A stretch of DNA of 64,000 nucleotides from positions 119,472 through 183,471 of the forward strand of contig JADJVQ010000017.1 of assembly GCA_016710525.1 (NCBI GenBank). The letters run 5' to 3'. Positions 1 through 8,859 of the stretch are shown piece after piece; position 1 is the first letter of the stretch; every line of letters begins with the position of its first letter. The position numbers and the translations under genes are program-made. This DNA comes from Burkholderiaceae bacterium. GTDB taxonomy: Bacteria > Pseudomonadota > Gammaproteobacteria > Burkholderiales > Burkholderiaceae_E. The notes below the pieces were generated by a model. It worked only from the letters and a program-made list of their open reading frames with translations, did no database searches and was not told the origin of the DNA.

Positions 1-93
1 CGCCGTTCGCTGCCGGTGCGGCTGATGAACTGGTGCGCGTTCGGGCTGCTGCGTGCCGGTGTGGCGCTGAGCGGCCGCGCCACGCGGTACTGA
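1..93 (+). CDS. C-terminal end of an unidentified protein (partial)
   Basis: An open frame enters from the left edge and ends at a TGA at 91-93, giving 30 C-terminal residues rich in Leu, Val, Ala and Trp. The end resembles the hydrophobic C-terminus of a membrane-associated enzyme; a ClsB-type cardiolipin synthase is one candidate, but this is a guess from composition only. It lies 21 bp upstream of the exonuclease gene on the same strand, so it may be co-transcribed with the repair cluster. Confidence 0.4.
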   Translation, partial: RRSLPVRLMNWCAFGLLRAGVALSGRATRY

Positions 94-114
94 TCTGGCG
101 CGGCGCAGACCCCG

Positions 115-1245
115 ATGGCCGATGCCGAACTGCTCGAACTGCGCCCGCAGGGCCTGTACTGCGCGGCGGGCGATTTTTTCATCGATCCCTGGCGACCGGT
201 CGAGCGCGCGCTGATCACCCATGGCCACGCCGACCACGCGCGTCCCGGCCATCGCCGCTACCTGGCCTGCGAAAGGGCGCAGGGCATCTTGCGGGCCCGG
301 CTGGGCGGCGTGGCGCTGCAGACCCTGCGCTGGGGCGAGGGGCTGATGCTCGGCGCTGTGCGGGTCTCGTTTCATCCGGCCGGTCACATCCTGGGCTCGG
401 CGCAGATCCGGGTCGAGCATCGTGGCCGCGTCTGGGTGGTGTCGGGCGATTACAAGACCGAACCGGACCCGACCTGCGAGGCCTTCGAGCCGGTGCGGTG
501 CGACACCTTCATCACCGAATCGACCTTCGGCCTGCCGGTCTATCGCTGGCGCGGACAGCGCGAGATCCTGTCCACCATCGACCGCTGGTGGGCCGGCAAC
601 GCGGCCGATGGCCGGGCCAGCGTGCTCTACTGCTATTCACTGGGCAAGGCGCAGCGCATCCTCGCGGGGGTCGATGCGTCGATCGGGCCGATCGTCTGCC
701 ACGGTGCGATCCTGCCGCTGAACCGGGTCTACGAGCAGGCCGGTGTCGTCCTGCCCGGGGTGCAGACGGCCGACGATCTGGGCGACGCCGCCGACCGGTC
801 TCGGGCATTGGTGCTGGCGCCGCCGTCCAGTGCCGGCTCCGGGTGGCTGCGGCGCTTTCCGGAGCCCTCCGACGCTTTCGCGTCGGGCTGGATGCAGGTG
901 CGCGGCGCGCGCCGCCGTCGCGGCGTCGACCGGGGCTTCGTCCTCTCGGATCATGCCGACTGGCCGGGGCTGCAGTGGGCCATCGCCCAGACCCGGGCGC
1001 AGCGTGTGCTGGTCACTCACGGCCAGGTCGAGCCGATGGTGCGATGGCTGCGCGAACAGGGCCTGCAGGCCGATCCTCTGGCAACCCGATTTGGCGAAGG
1101 GGCCGATGAGGACGAGGCCGGCGCCCCGGGTGCCACGGATGTCACCGATGTCACCGATGTCACCGATGCCACCGATGCCACCGATCACGCGGGCGAAAAC
1201 GCCGCCCACGCGCACGGCGAGCCGCCCGTGGCCCGCCAGGATTGA
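115..1245 (+). CDS. Ligase-associated metallo-beta-lactamase DNA exonuclease (Exo of the Lhr-Exo-Lig-MPE cluster)
   Basis: A 376-aa metallo-beta-lactamase/beta-CASP-like nuclease. The metal motif HGHADH is near residue 35, followed by HPAGHILGS, SGDYKTEPDP and a late LSDHADW, the usual ligand set of the exonuclease that accompanies ATP-dependent ligase and an Lhr-type helicase in bacterial repair clusters. It should act on DNA in the cytoplasm. The C-terminal tail holds short Thr-Asp-Val/Ala tandem repeats (1138-1185) that look unstructured and outside the enzyme core. The next gene, the ligase, starts 3 bp after the stop, so the two are surely co-translated. Family assignment is strong; the in-vivo role is inferred from related clusters. 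Confidence 0.88.
   Translation: MADAELLELRPQGLYCAAGDFFIDPWRPVERALITHGHADHARPGHRRYLACERAQGILRARLGGVALQTLRWGEGLMLGAVRVSFHPAGHILGSAQIRVEHRGRVWVVSGDYKTEPDPTCEAFEPVRCDTFITESTFGLPVYRWRGQREILSTIDRWWAGNAADGRASVLYCYSLGKAQRILAGVDASIGPIVCHGAILPLNRVYEQAGVVLPGVQTADDLGDAADRSRALVLAPPSSAGSGWLRRFPEPSDAFASGWMQVRGARRRRGVDRGFVLSDHADWPGLQWAIAQTRAQRVLVTHGQVEPMVRWLREQGLQADPLATRFGEGADEDEAGAPGATDVTDVTDVTDATDATDHAGENAAHAHGEPPVARQD
1138..1185 (+). repeat. 9-bp tandem repeat in the exonuclease tail
   Basis: About five units of GATGTCACC / GATGCCACC encode a Thr-Asp-Val then Thr-Asp-Ala repeat. The unit length is a multiple of three, so copy-number change would alter tail length without shifting the frame. Confidence 0.7.
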
Positions 1246-1248
1246 CTC

Positions 1249-2914
1249 GTGCGCGCCTTTGCGGACTTGTACGCCGAACTCGACGCATCGACGTCGATCC
1301 GCGCGAAATCGAACGCCCTGCAGCGGTACTTTCGCGCCGCGCCGGCCGCGGACGCGGCATGGGCCCTGTATTTCCTGGCCGGCGGGCGTCCCCGCCGCCT
1401 GCTGCCGACCGCGGTTCTGCGAAGCGCCGCGCTGGCGGTCAGCGGTCTGCCGGCCTGGCTTTTCGAGGAGTGTTATCAGAGCGTCGGCGATCTGGCCGAG
1501 ACGATCGCGCTGCTGCTGGACGATGCGCAGTCGGGCGACCCCGGTTCGCTGGCCGACTGGATGCATGACGCGCTGCTTCCCTCTGCGCGGACTGGCGCCG
1601 GCCGAGCAGGCCGCGCGCGTGGCCGCGTTATGGGGCCGGCTCGATGCGGGCGGCCGCTTTGTGTTCAACAAGCTGATCACCGGGGGCTTTCGGGTCGGCG
1701 TGTCGCGTCAGCTGGTGCTGCGTGCGCTGGCCGCCGCGTTTGCGCGGGACGAGCACGCACTGGCCCAGCGCATCATCGGTTATACCGCTGGCGATGCCAG
1801 ACCGGATGCGCAGGCTTTTCTCGCGCTGATCGGCGAGGTGGCCGGGCAGGGCGCCGCGCAACCGCTGTCGGTGGCGCAGCCCTACCCCTTCTTTCTGGCG
1901 CAGCCGCTGCAGCAGGACCCGGCCTCGCTGGGCCCGGCCGGCGACTGGCTGGCCGAGTGGAAATGGGACGGCATTCGGGCGCAGCTGGTCTGCCGGGAGC
2001 GCACGGTGAGCCTGTGGAGTCGCGGCGAAGAACTGATCACCGATCGTTTTCCCGAGGTCCAGGCGGCCGCCGAGGCACTGTCCGGGCCGCTGGTGCTCGA
2101 TGGCGAACTGCTCTGCTGGCAGCCGGGGGCTGAAGGACCGATGCCGTTCGCGGTACTGCAGACCCGAATCGGGCGCCGCACGCTCGGTGCCAAACGCCTG
2201 CGCGAGGCGCCGGCCCGTTTCGTCGCCTACGATCTGCTCGAAGACGGCAGCGGTGACCTGCGGGCCTTGCCCCTGCGCGAACGCCGGGCGCGCCTGCAGG
2301 CCCTCGGCGCAGGCTGGAAGGTCGATGCGCTGGCCGTCTCGGCGCGCCTGGAAGTGCCGGACTGGCCGGGGCTGCATGCTCTGCGGGCCGAATCGCGGAC
2401 ACGAGGCGTCGAAGGCCTGATGCTCAAGCGCGTTCTGTCCGCCTATGGCGTGGGACGCACCCGCAGCCATCCGCTGGGCGACTGGTGGAAATGGAAGGTC
2501 GATCCCTGGTCGGTCGATGCGGTACTGATCTATGCACAGGCGGGACACGGCCGTCGGGCCAGCCTGTACACCGATTACACCTTTGCCCTCTGGGATGGCC
2601 CGCCCGGCACCGAGCGCCGGCTGGTGCCGTTCGCCAAGGCCTACTCGGGGCTGAGCGATGACGAGATCCGGGCGGTCGATGCGGTGATCCGGCGGACCAC
2701 GGTCGAGAAGTTCGGGCCGGTGCGCAGCGTCACCCCGACACTCGTCTTCGAGCTCGGATTCGAGGGCATAGCGCGTTCGCCGCGCCATAAGTCGGGGGTG
2801 GCGGTGCGTTTTCCGCGCATGCTGCGCCCGCGTCCCGACAAGCGCATCGAAGAGGCGGACCAGCTGGCCGCGCTGCTCGCGCTGATCGATGGCCCGCCCC
2901 GGCTGCTCGACTGA
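1249..2914 (+). CDS. ATP-dependent DNA ligase of the Lhr-Exo-Lig-MPE cluster (one frameshift)
   Basis: Starts with GTG 3 bp after the exonuclease stop. The N-terminal half (ligase DNA-binding region) reads in one frame up to about 1579; from about 1583 the protein continues one frame later (PLRGLAPAEQ...). This implies one extra base within 1576-1583, near the string CTTCCCTCTG. The rest is intact: the adenylation motif KWDG with its lysine at 1961-1963, a nucleotidyltransferase core, a motif-V-like WWKWKVDPWSVD and an OB-fold domain. Repaired length is about 554 aa, normal for bacterial Lig of this cluster. It would seal nicks using ATP together with the exonuclease, helicase and phosphoesterase. 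Whether the shift is real or a sequence error cannot be decided from one read. Confidence 0.85.
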
Positions 2915-2957
2915 CGGGCCGGCCAGGATGCGATCACTCGGACCTGCGGGCGAACAG

Positions 2958-3927
2958 ATGACGCTTTTCGGCATCGACTTCACCAGCGCACCGCGCCCGG
3001 CCAAAGGCATCGTGGTGGCCGGCGCGACCGCGACGCCGGCCGGTGCATCCGGTGATCCGCTCGAATCAGTCCGGGTGCATTCGCTGCAGCGGCTCGAGAG
3101 CTTCGAAGCCTTCGATCGCTGGCTGCAGACCGATGGCCCCTGGGTCGGCGCCTTCGATCTGCCCTTCGGCCTGCCGCGCGAACTGATGGCCGAGTGGCAA
3201 TGGTGCCCGCCGCGCGGTTGCGCCGGGCAGGCCGATCCCTGGCTGGCCTGCTGTCATCGAGCGCTTCGCGGCGCTCGAACGGGCGGACATGGTGAATCGC
3301 CTGCGGGCGTTTTGCGCGGTCCGGCCCGTCGGCGGCAAGTTCGCGCACCGGCGCACCGACGGCCCGGCGGGGTCGAGCCCCTCGATGAAATGGGTCAATC
3401 CGCCGGTCGCCCAGATGATGCATGCCGGTGCGCCGCGCCTGCTGCGCGCCGGTGTGCATCTGCCAGGGCTCGGCGTCGCGGGCGATTCCCGGCGGGTGGC
3501 GCTGGAGGGGTATCCGGGGCTCGTGGCCCGCGCACTGATCGGCCGCGCGCCGTACAAGACGGACGACCGCAAGCGCCAGAGCGCCGGACACGCTGTTGCG
3601 CGCGTGCGCATGGTCGAGGCACTCGAACGCGGAGCCGCCGACGCGCAGGCGCTTGCGTCATCGCTACCGCCCGCCGGCGCAAGTGCGTCATCCCCGCCGC
3701 CCGCCGGCGCAGCCGCGCCGGTGTCGCGTCGTCCCGCATTCGTGCTCGAACACCGCCTGCAGCTGGATCCGTCCGTGCGCCAGCGCTGCCTCGACGACGG
3801 CAGCGGCGACGCGCTCGATGCGGTGCTGTGCGTCGCGCTCGCAGCCTGGGCCTGGCGCCGCCGCGCCAGCGGCTGGGGGCTGCCCGCCGATCTCGATCCG
3901 CTGGAAGGCTGGATCGTCGGCGCATAG
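2958..3927 (+). CDS. DUF429 domain protein (one frameshift)
   Basis: Starts at ATG 2958 with FGIDFTSAP and an acidic FDLPFGLPRE motif typical of DUF429, a predicted RNase-H-like fold of unknown function. The frame steps by +1 somewhere in 3187-3245, after which conserved DUF429 blocks continue (ARPVGGKFAHR, PSMKWVNPPVA, SGDALDAVLC). Repaired length is about 322 aa. It follows the ligase by 43 bp on the same strand, so it may belong to the repair operon, although DUF429 is not a standard member of that cluster. The C-terminal third contains two 10-residue Ala/Ser/Pro repeats not expected in the family core. Confidence 0.75.
3654..3711 (+). repeat. Two 28-bp near-identical direct repeats inside the DUF429 gene
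   Basis: Copies at 3654-3681 and 3684-3711 differ at 3 of 28 positions and are 30 bp apart, so they add 10-residue repeats without breaking frame. They begin TGCGTCATC and end CCCGCCGGCGCA, a look reminiscent of REP-like extragenic sequences. Their origin is unknown. Confidence 0.6.
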
Positions 3928-3942
3928 CAGGCTGTCGGTCCT

Positions 3943-5097
3943 TCAGCGGGCGAACGCCTTCCGTGATCCGTCGGCGAACACCTCGTCGTCGGCGCTCAGG
4001 CGGCCGTTCTCGTCGAACTCGCGGCGCCGGACGGGCCGACCCCCGTCGTCGAAAGTCTGCTCCAGGCGCAGGGTGCCGCGCGCATCGAACTTGCGATGCA
4101 CGCCCAGCGGGCGGGCGCGCTCGTCGCGGCTGCCGCTGAAGGTGCGGATGCCGGCGTCGTTGAACAGCTCGACCTGGGCCACACGGCGATTTCCGTCGCG
4201 GCTCCAGACGATCCGTTCGCGTGGCTGACCATTCTGGTACCAGCTCGCTTCGCTGGCGCGCACGCCCTCCTGCCACAGGACTTCGGACAGCTTGGTGCCG
4301 GAATCGCTGAATTCGCGTTCGGCGCTTCGCTCGCGACGCGTCAGGTCGCTGACCTGCTCGCGGCGCACCGCGCCGCTGGGGTGGTGGGTCCGCTGGATGC
4401 GTTCGTTGCCCTGGGTCAGTTCGCTGCGCCCGATCGCGCCGTCGCGCTCGTACCAGGTGCCTGCGATGAGTCTGCCGGCCTCGTACCGCAGTCGGGCGGC
4501 CTTGGCGCCATCTTCGCGGAAGGTCTCGGTTTCCGCCGGCGCGCCGCCAAAGCCGCAGCGCTGGGCATCGCCGTCGATCAGCGGCGCCGGGCCGCAGCGG
4601 AATTCGGCCAGCAGGCCGCGCGTCGTGAAGTCGGCGCGCGCCTGCTCGCGACCGGCGTCGTCGGCATGCGAGAGCGTCTTGATCCTGCCGTCCGGATGGA
4701 AGGCGCGCAGCAGCCCCACCCGAGTGCCGTCGCGATGAAAGCTTTCCTGCAGCAGATTGCCGCTGGTGCCGAAATTGCGCGCCCAGCCGTCGGTATTGCC
4801 GCGGGCGTTGATCGTGCGTTCGCGGCGTGCGCCGTTGCCCTCGAAAAAACGTTCCACACCGACGAATGCGCCGTTGCGGATCTCCTTCTCGCGTGTCAGC
4901 CGGCCGCTGTCGCGCTCGCGGCAGCGGATCAGGCCGGTCAGGCCGGCTGTGGTGCTGCCGTTGTCGAGATTCACCGGTTTGCCGTCGAGATCGCAGTTCT
5001 GCAATTGCGCCTGCGCAAGGCCGGTGAACAGGCAGCACAGTGCGCCCGCGGCGAGCCGCAGGGCGTGTCGCCGGGCATGGTCGGTCGCGGTCGTCAT
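3943..5097 (-). CDS. Exported protein with MORN-like (YwqK-type) repeats
   Basis: A 384-aa protein with a Sec signal peptide (Arg-rich n-region, LAAGALCCLFTGLAQA, cleavage near residue 31). The mature part is built of repeated 20-25-residue units with Asp/Asn-Gly turns and aromatic positions (for example FHPDGRIKT, FDARGTLRLE, FDENGRLSAD), as in the MORN variant repeats of YwqK-family proteins. The start is taken as ATG at 5097; a GTG at 5109 is also in frame. It lies on the opposite strand between the DUF429 and helicase genes and interrupts the repair cluster. A TATCCT at 5129-5134 (read on the minus strand) could be its -10. Function is unknown; such repeats usually bind proteins or lipids. 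Confidence 0.7.
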   Translation of the reverse strand: MTTATDHARRHALRLAAGALCCLFTGLAQAQLQNCDLDGKPVNLDNGSTTAGLTGLIRCRERDSGRLTREKEIRNGAFVGVERFFEGNGARRERTINARGNTDGWARNFGTSGNLLQESFHRDGTRVGLLRAFHPDGRIKTLSHADDAGREQARADFTTRGLLAEFRCGPAPLIDGDAQRCGFGGAPAETETFREDGAKAARLRYEAGRLIAGTWYERDGAIGRSELTQGNERIQRTHHPSGAVRREQVSDLTRRERSAEREFSDSGTKLSEVLWQEGVRASEASWYQNGQPRERIVWSRDGNRRVAQVELFNDAGIRTFSGSRDERARPLGVHRKFDARGTLRLEQTFDDGGRPVRRREFDENGRLSADDEVFADGSRKAFAR

Positions 5098-5267
5098 TCG
5101 TCTATTCACCGGTCGGGGTCATCGCCAAAGGATAGCGTGCGGTGGCTACACTGGCAGCCTGTCGTCGCCGCATTCTGTCGCAATGGCCCGGCCCGTCGTC
5201 CCGCCCGTCTTCCTGGCGTGCCTCTAACCGGATCGGCTGGCGTCCTCTGTTCGCCGGTTCCGCAACC

Positions 5268-7740
5268 ATGGCTGCTCGCCCTCCCGACCCCTTCTTGCGC
5301 TGGTTCACCGCGCGTGGCTGGCGCCCGTTCGCGTTCCAGCGCGAAGTCTGGCGCGCGGCGGCAGCCGGCGAATCCGGGCTGCTGCACGCCAGCACCGGCA
5401 CGGGCAAGACCTATGCCGCCTGGTTCGCCGCGCTTCGGCGCGGCTTGCTCGCGGTTCCGACCGCGGGTGCCAGCCTGCGCGTGCTTTGGATAACGCCGAT
5501 GCGCGCGCTGGCCACCGACACGGTGGCCGCCCTGCAGGCGACGCTGGCCGACCTGGCGCCCGGGTGGGAGGTGGGCCTGCGCACCGGCGACACCTCGTCG
5601 GCGCAGCGTCGACGCCAGGCGCTGCGGCTGCCGGCGGCAGTGATCACAACGCCCGAGAGCCTGTCGCTGATGCTGTCACGCGCGAACGCTGCGACCGAAT
5701 TGGCCGGCGTGGTGATGGTTGTCGTCGACGAGTGGCATGAACTCATCGGCAACAAACGCGGTGTGCAAGTGCAGCTTGCATTGGCCAGGCTGCGTCGCTG
5801 GAATCCGGGACTGGTGGTCTGGGGCCTGTCGGCGACGCTGGGCAACCTGGAGGAGGCGATGGATGTTCTGACCGGATACGATCCCGGGCGTCCGATCGTC
5901 CCGCGCGGCCGGCTGGTGCGCGGCAAGGTGCCCAAGGGCTTGCGCATCGACACCCTGATCCCCCCGGAGACGGGACGCTTCCCGTGGGGCGGCCACCTCG
6001 GTCTTCGGATGATCGAGCCGGTCGTGCGCGAGATCGACGGCGGCCCCAGCACGCTGGTCTTTACCAACACGAGATCGCAGGCCGAGCTCTGGTACCAGGC
6101 GCTGCTGGAGCGGCGGCCCGACTGGGCCGGCGTGATCGCGCTGCATCACGGCTCCCTCGATCGCGAGGTGCGCGAGTGGGTCGAGGCGGGCTGAAGGACG
6201 GCCTGCTGAAGGCGGTCGTGTGCACCTCGAGCCTGGACTTCGGCGTCGATTTTTCGCCGGTCACGCGTGTGCTGCAGATCGGCAGCGCCAAGGGAGTGGC
6301 CCGGCTCTTGCAGCGGGCCGGCCGCTCCGGGCATTCGCCGGGCCAGGTTTCGCGGCTCAGCCTGGTGCCGACCAATGCGCTCGAACTGATCGAGTCGGCT
6401 GCCGCGCAGGATGCCGTGGCTGCCGGGCGCGTCGAGCCGCGCCATTCACCCAGCAAGCCGCTCGATGTGCTGGCGCAGCACCTGGTCACGGTGGCAGCGG
6501 GCACCGGCTTCTCGCCGGTGAACTGTTCGACGAGGTGCGCGCCACCCGCGCCTATCGCGAGCTGACCGAGGCGGAATGGCAATGGGTGCTCGACTTCGTG
6601 ACCCGAGGCGGCGCCAGTCTCGCGGTGTACCCCGAGTTTCGGCGGGTGCAGCCCGATGCCCAGGGTGTGTACCGGGTGCCCGACGAACACCTCGTCCGGC
6701 GCCACCGGATGTCGATCGGCACGATCGTGTCCGATACCGCGATGCAGGTTGCCTTCACCACTGGCCAGAAGCTCGGCTCCATCGAAGAGAGTTTCATCGG
6801 ACGATTGAAGCCCGGCGACCGGTTCCTGTTCGGCGGACGGGTGCTCGAGCTGATCCGGGTGCGCGAGCTCACCGCCTGGGTCCGGCGCGCCAGCAGCGTG
6901 CGCGGTGCGGTGCCTCGCTGGAATGGCGGGCGCATGTCGCTGTCCGGCGAACTCGCCGACGCCATGCTGCAACGCCTGGCGATGGCCCAGGCCGGGCGCT
7001 TCGAGGGCCCGAAATGGCGATGGCCCGGCCATTGCTCGAGCTGCAGGCGCGCTGGTCGGCGCTGCCGGTGCCCGGCTCGCCGCTGATCGAGCGGCTGCAG
7101 TCGCGCGAAGGCCATCACTGCTTCGTGTATCCGTTCGCCGGACGCCAGGTGCATGTCGGCCTGGCGTCCCTGCTGTGCTGGCGCCTGGCACGAGAGCAGG
7201 CGGGGACGTTCTCGATCGCGGTCAACGACTGCGGGTTCGAGCTGCTGTGCGCCGACGAGATTGCACCGCAGGCCTGGCAGGACAAGTCGCTGTTCGACGA
7301 CGGCGATCTGCTGACCGATGTGATGGCGAGCCTGAACGCCAGCGAGCTTGCGCGCAGCGGCGCTTTCGCGAGATCGCGCGCATTGCCGGGCTGGTCTTCC
7401 AGGGGTTCCCGGGCGCCCACAAGAGTGCCCGTCAGGTGCAGGCGTCGTCGGGTCTGTTCTTCGAGGTGTTCCGCCAGCACGATGCGGGCAACCTGCTGCT
7501 CGCCCAGGCGCAGCGCGAGGTGCTCGAGCAGGAGCTCGACCTCGAGCGGCTGCGCACGGCCCTCGCCCGCATGCGGGTGGCCGGGCTGCAGGTGATCGCG
7601 CCGGCACGCGCTACGCCCTTTGCCTTTCCGCTGATGGTCGAGCGGCTGCGGAAACGCTCAGCACCGAAAAGCTGGGTGACCGTATCGCCCGGATGGTGGC
7701 CGAACTGGAGCGGGCGAACTCGACGACCGAGTCCAGTGGC
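5268..7740 (+). CDS. Lhr-type DEXH helicase of the repair cluster (five frameshifts)
   Basis: Full-length homology to ligase-associated Lhr-core helicases, read in six successive segments. Start is taken as ATG 5268 (AARPPDPFLRWFTARGW). Motifs are preserved: Walker A ASTGTGKT, DEWH box, motif III SATLGN, and motif VI region GSAKGVARLLQRAGRSG, then winged-helix and Lhr-specific C-terminal blocks ending near LGDRIARMVAELERA at about 7713. The frame drops by one base near 6191, 6520, 7012, 7365 and 7650; each is repaired by restoring a single base (for example a C in GCGGGC-TGAAG and a G in CCCG-AAATG). No internal substitution damage is apparent. If intact it would be an ATP-driven 3'-5' translocase of about 820 aa. 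Confidence 0.8.
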
Positions 7741-7754
7741 ACCGTGGGCGCGGC

Positions 7755-7809
7755 GGGGGGCGACGAGGGGCCGGGCGGGGGGCGGGGGGGGGGGGACCGG
7801 GGGGGGGGG
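7755..7809 (+). other. Dense run of G homopolymers (G6, G4, G6, G12, G11)
   Basis: Five G tracts of 4 to 12 bases in 55 bp, immediately after the last recognisable helicase residues. This is either a sequencing/assembly artefact or a G-quadruplex-prone stretch. It marks the beginning of a segment (to about 8300) that matches neither flanking gene. Confidence 0.85.
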
Positions 7810-7946
7810 TGCGGCGAGGGAGGCGGCGCCGCGGCATGCGCGAGGCGCCGCCAGGCGAGCGCGTTGCCACGGCTCGGCTGGGGGTCGCGCAGGGCGCCTG
7901 CGCGCGAAGCATCCTGGCCCGCCGGGCGAACTGCGAGGCACGACGA

Positions 7947-8297
7947 TCATCTGGACGCCATCTGCGGATACTGGCGCAGGTGGTTCATCGACCGCCGAGC
8001 GCCGCCCGGCCCGGGCGATGCCGGCCAGCGCCACCGGGCTTGCTGGCCGGGCCAGCCGGGTGGAAGTTTACGGTGATCCGTGACAACGAGTCGAACGTCG
8101 GGCAGCAGCGGTGTTGCCGGGCGGCCTGGGGCGATCACCGGCAGGCCGCTGTCGGGATCGCAGGCAAAACCGGTGCGCGCCTCGGGCGCCGCTGGCGGCT
8201 TCCAGGTCGCCATCAGATCGCCAAGCCCGAGTTCACGCAGACCGAACTGGTCGCCGAGGCCCGCGTAACGCGCCTGCTGCGCCGCGTACCGAGCCAT
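7947..8297 (-). CDS. Unrecognised reverse-strand open frame in the helicase-phosphoesterase gap
   Basis: An ATG at 8297 reads 116 aa on the minus strand to a stop at 7947. The first 75 or so residues (ARYAAQQARYAGLGDQFG, then RELGLGDLMATWKPP and GFACDPDSGLPVIA) have a balanced, protein-like composition and codon use similar to real genes here; the remainder is Pro/Arg rich and less convincing. I recognise no family. It may be a fragment of a gene transferred, or misassembled, into the gap. Its existence as an expressed gene is uncertain. Confidence 0.3.
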   Translation of the reverse strand: MARYAAQQARYAGLGDQFGLRELGLGDLMATWKPPAAPEARTGFACDPDSGLPVIAPGRPATPLLPDVRLVVTDHRKLPPGWPGQQARWRWPASPGPGGARRSMNHLRQYPQMASR

Positions 8298-8859
8298 GGC
8301 GAGGTTCAGAGAGCCGGGGGGCGTGCCGGTGCCCGAGTCCACCACGGCCGCGACCCTGGCGCGGCTGGATCGCATCCTGGCAGGCCAGCCGGCGCGTCAG
8401 CTGTTCGTGCTGGGCGACCTGCTGCACGATGCGGCTGGCCTCGGCCCGGCGGTGGTCGATGCGCTGACCGCCTGGCGCCACCGGCATGGGTCGCTGGACG
8501 TCGTGCTGGTGCGCGGCAACCACGACCGCAGGGCAGGCGACCCGCCGGCGCGCTGCGGCATCCGAATCATGGAAGAACCGGCCCGGCTGGCGGACCTGCA
8601 CCTGTGCCATGAACTGGACAGCGGGGCGCGCGACCGGTTCGTCCTGGCAGGGCATGTCCATCCGGCATTTCGCCTGCGAGGCCGACACGGCGCGGTCCGC
8701 CTGCCCTGCTTCTGGTTCCGAAGCGGCGGCGCCATACTGCCGGCCTTCGGCGAATTCACCGGTTCCTGCACGGTCGTGCCCGCTCCCGGCGACCGCCTCT
8801 ATCTGACCGATTCGGAAACTGTCCATGCCTTGCCCGAGCGTGTTTCAAGAGCTGCCTGA
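8296..8859 (+). CDS. pdeM: Ligase-associated metallophosphoesterase (PdeM/MPE), 5'-truncated
   Basis: From about residue 6 (VPVPESTTAATLARLDRIL) the sequence follows the phosphoesterase of Lhr/ligase clusters: metal motifs LGDLLHD, RGNHDRR, CHEL and GHVHPAF, ending at 8859. The family normally has about 35-40 more residues in front, including the first metal motif (Asp-x-His); none of the three forward frames upstream encodes them. The annotated start is simply the first in-frame ATG and would give an enzyme lacking part of its active site. The break coincides with the unexplained 7.74-8.30 kb segment. It overlaps the next gene by 35 bp. Confidence 0.65.
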   Translation: MARFREPGGVPVPESTTAATLARLDRILAGQPARQLFVLGDLLHDAAGLGPAVVDALTAWRHRHGSLDVVLVRGNHDRRAGDPPARCGIRIMEEPARLADLHLCHELDSGARDRFVLAGHVHPAFRLRGRHGAVRLPCFWFRSGGAILPAFGEFTGSCTVVPAPGDRLYLTDSETVHALPERVSRAA

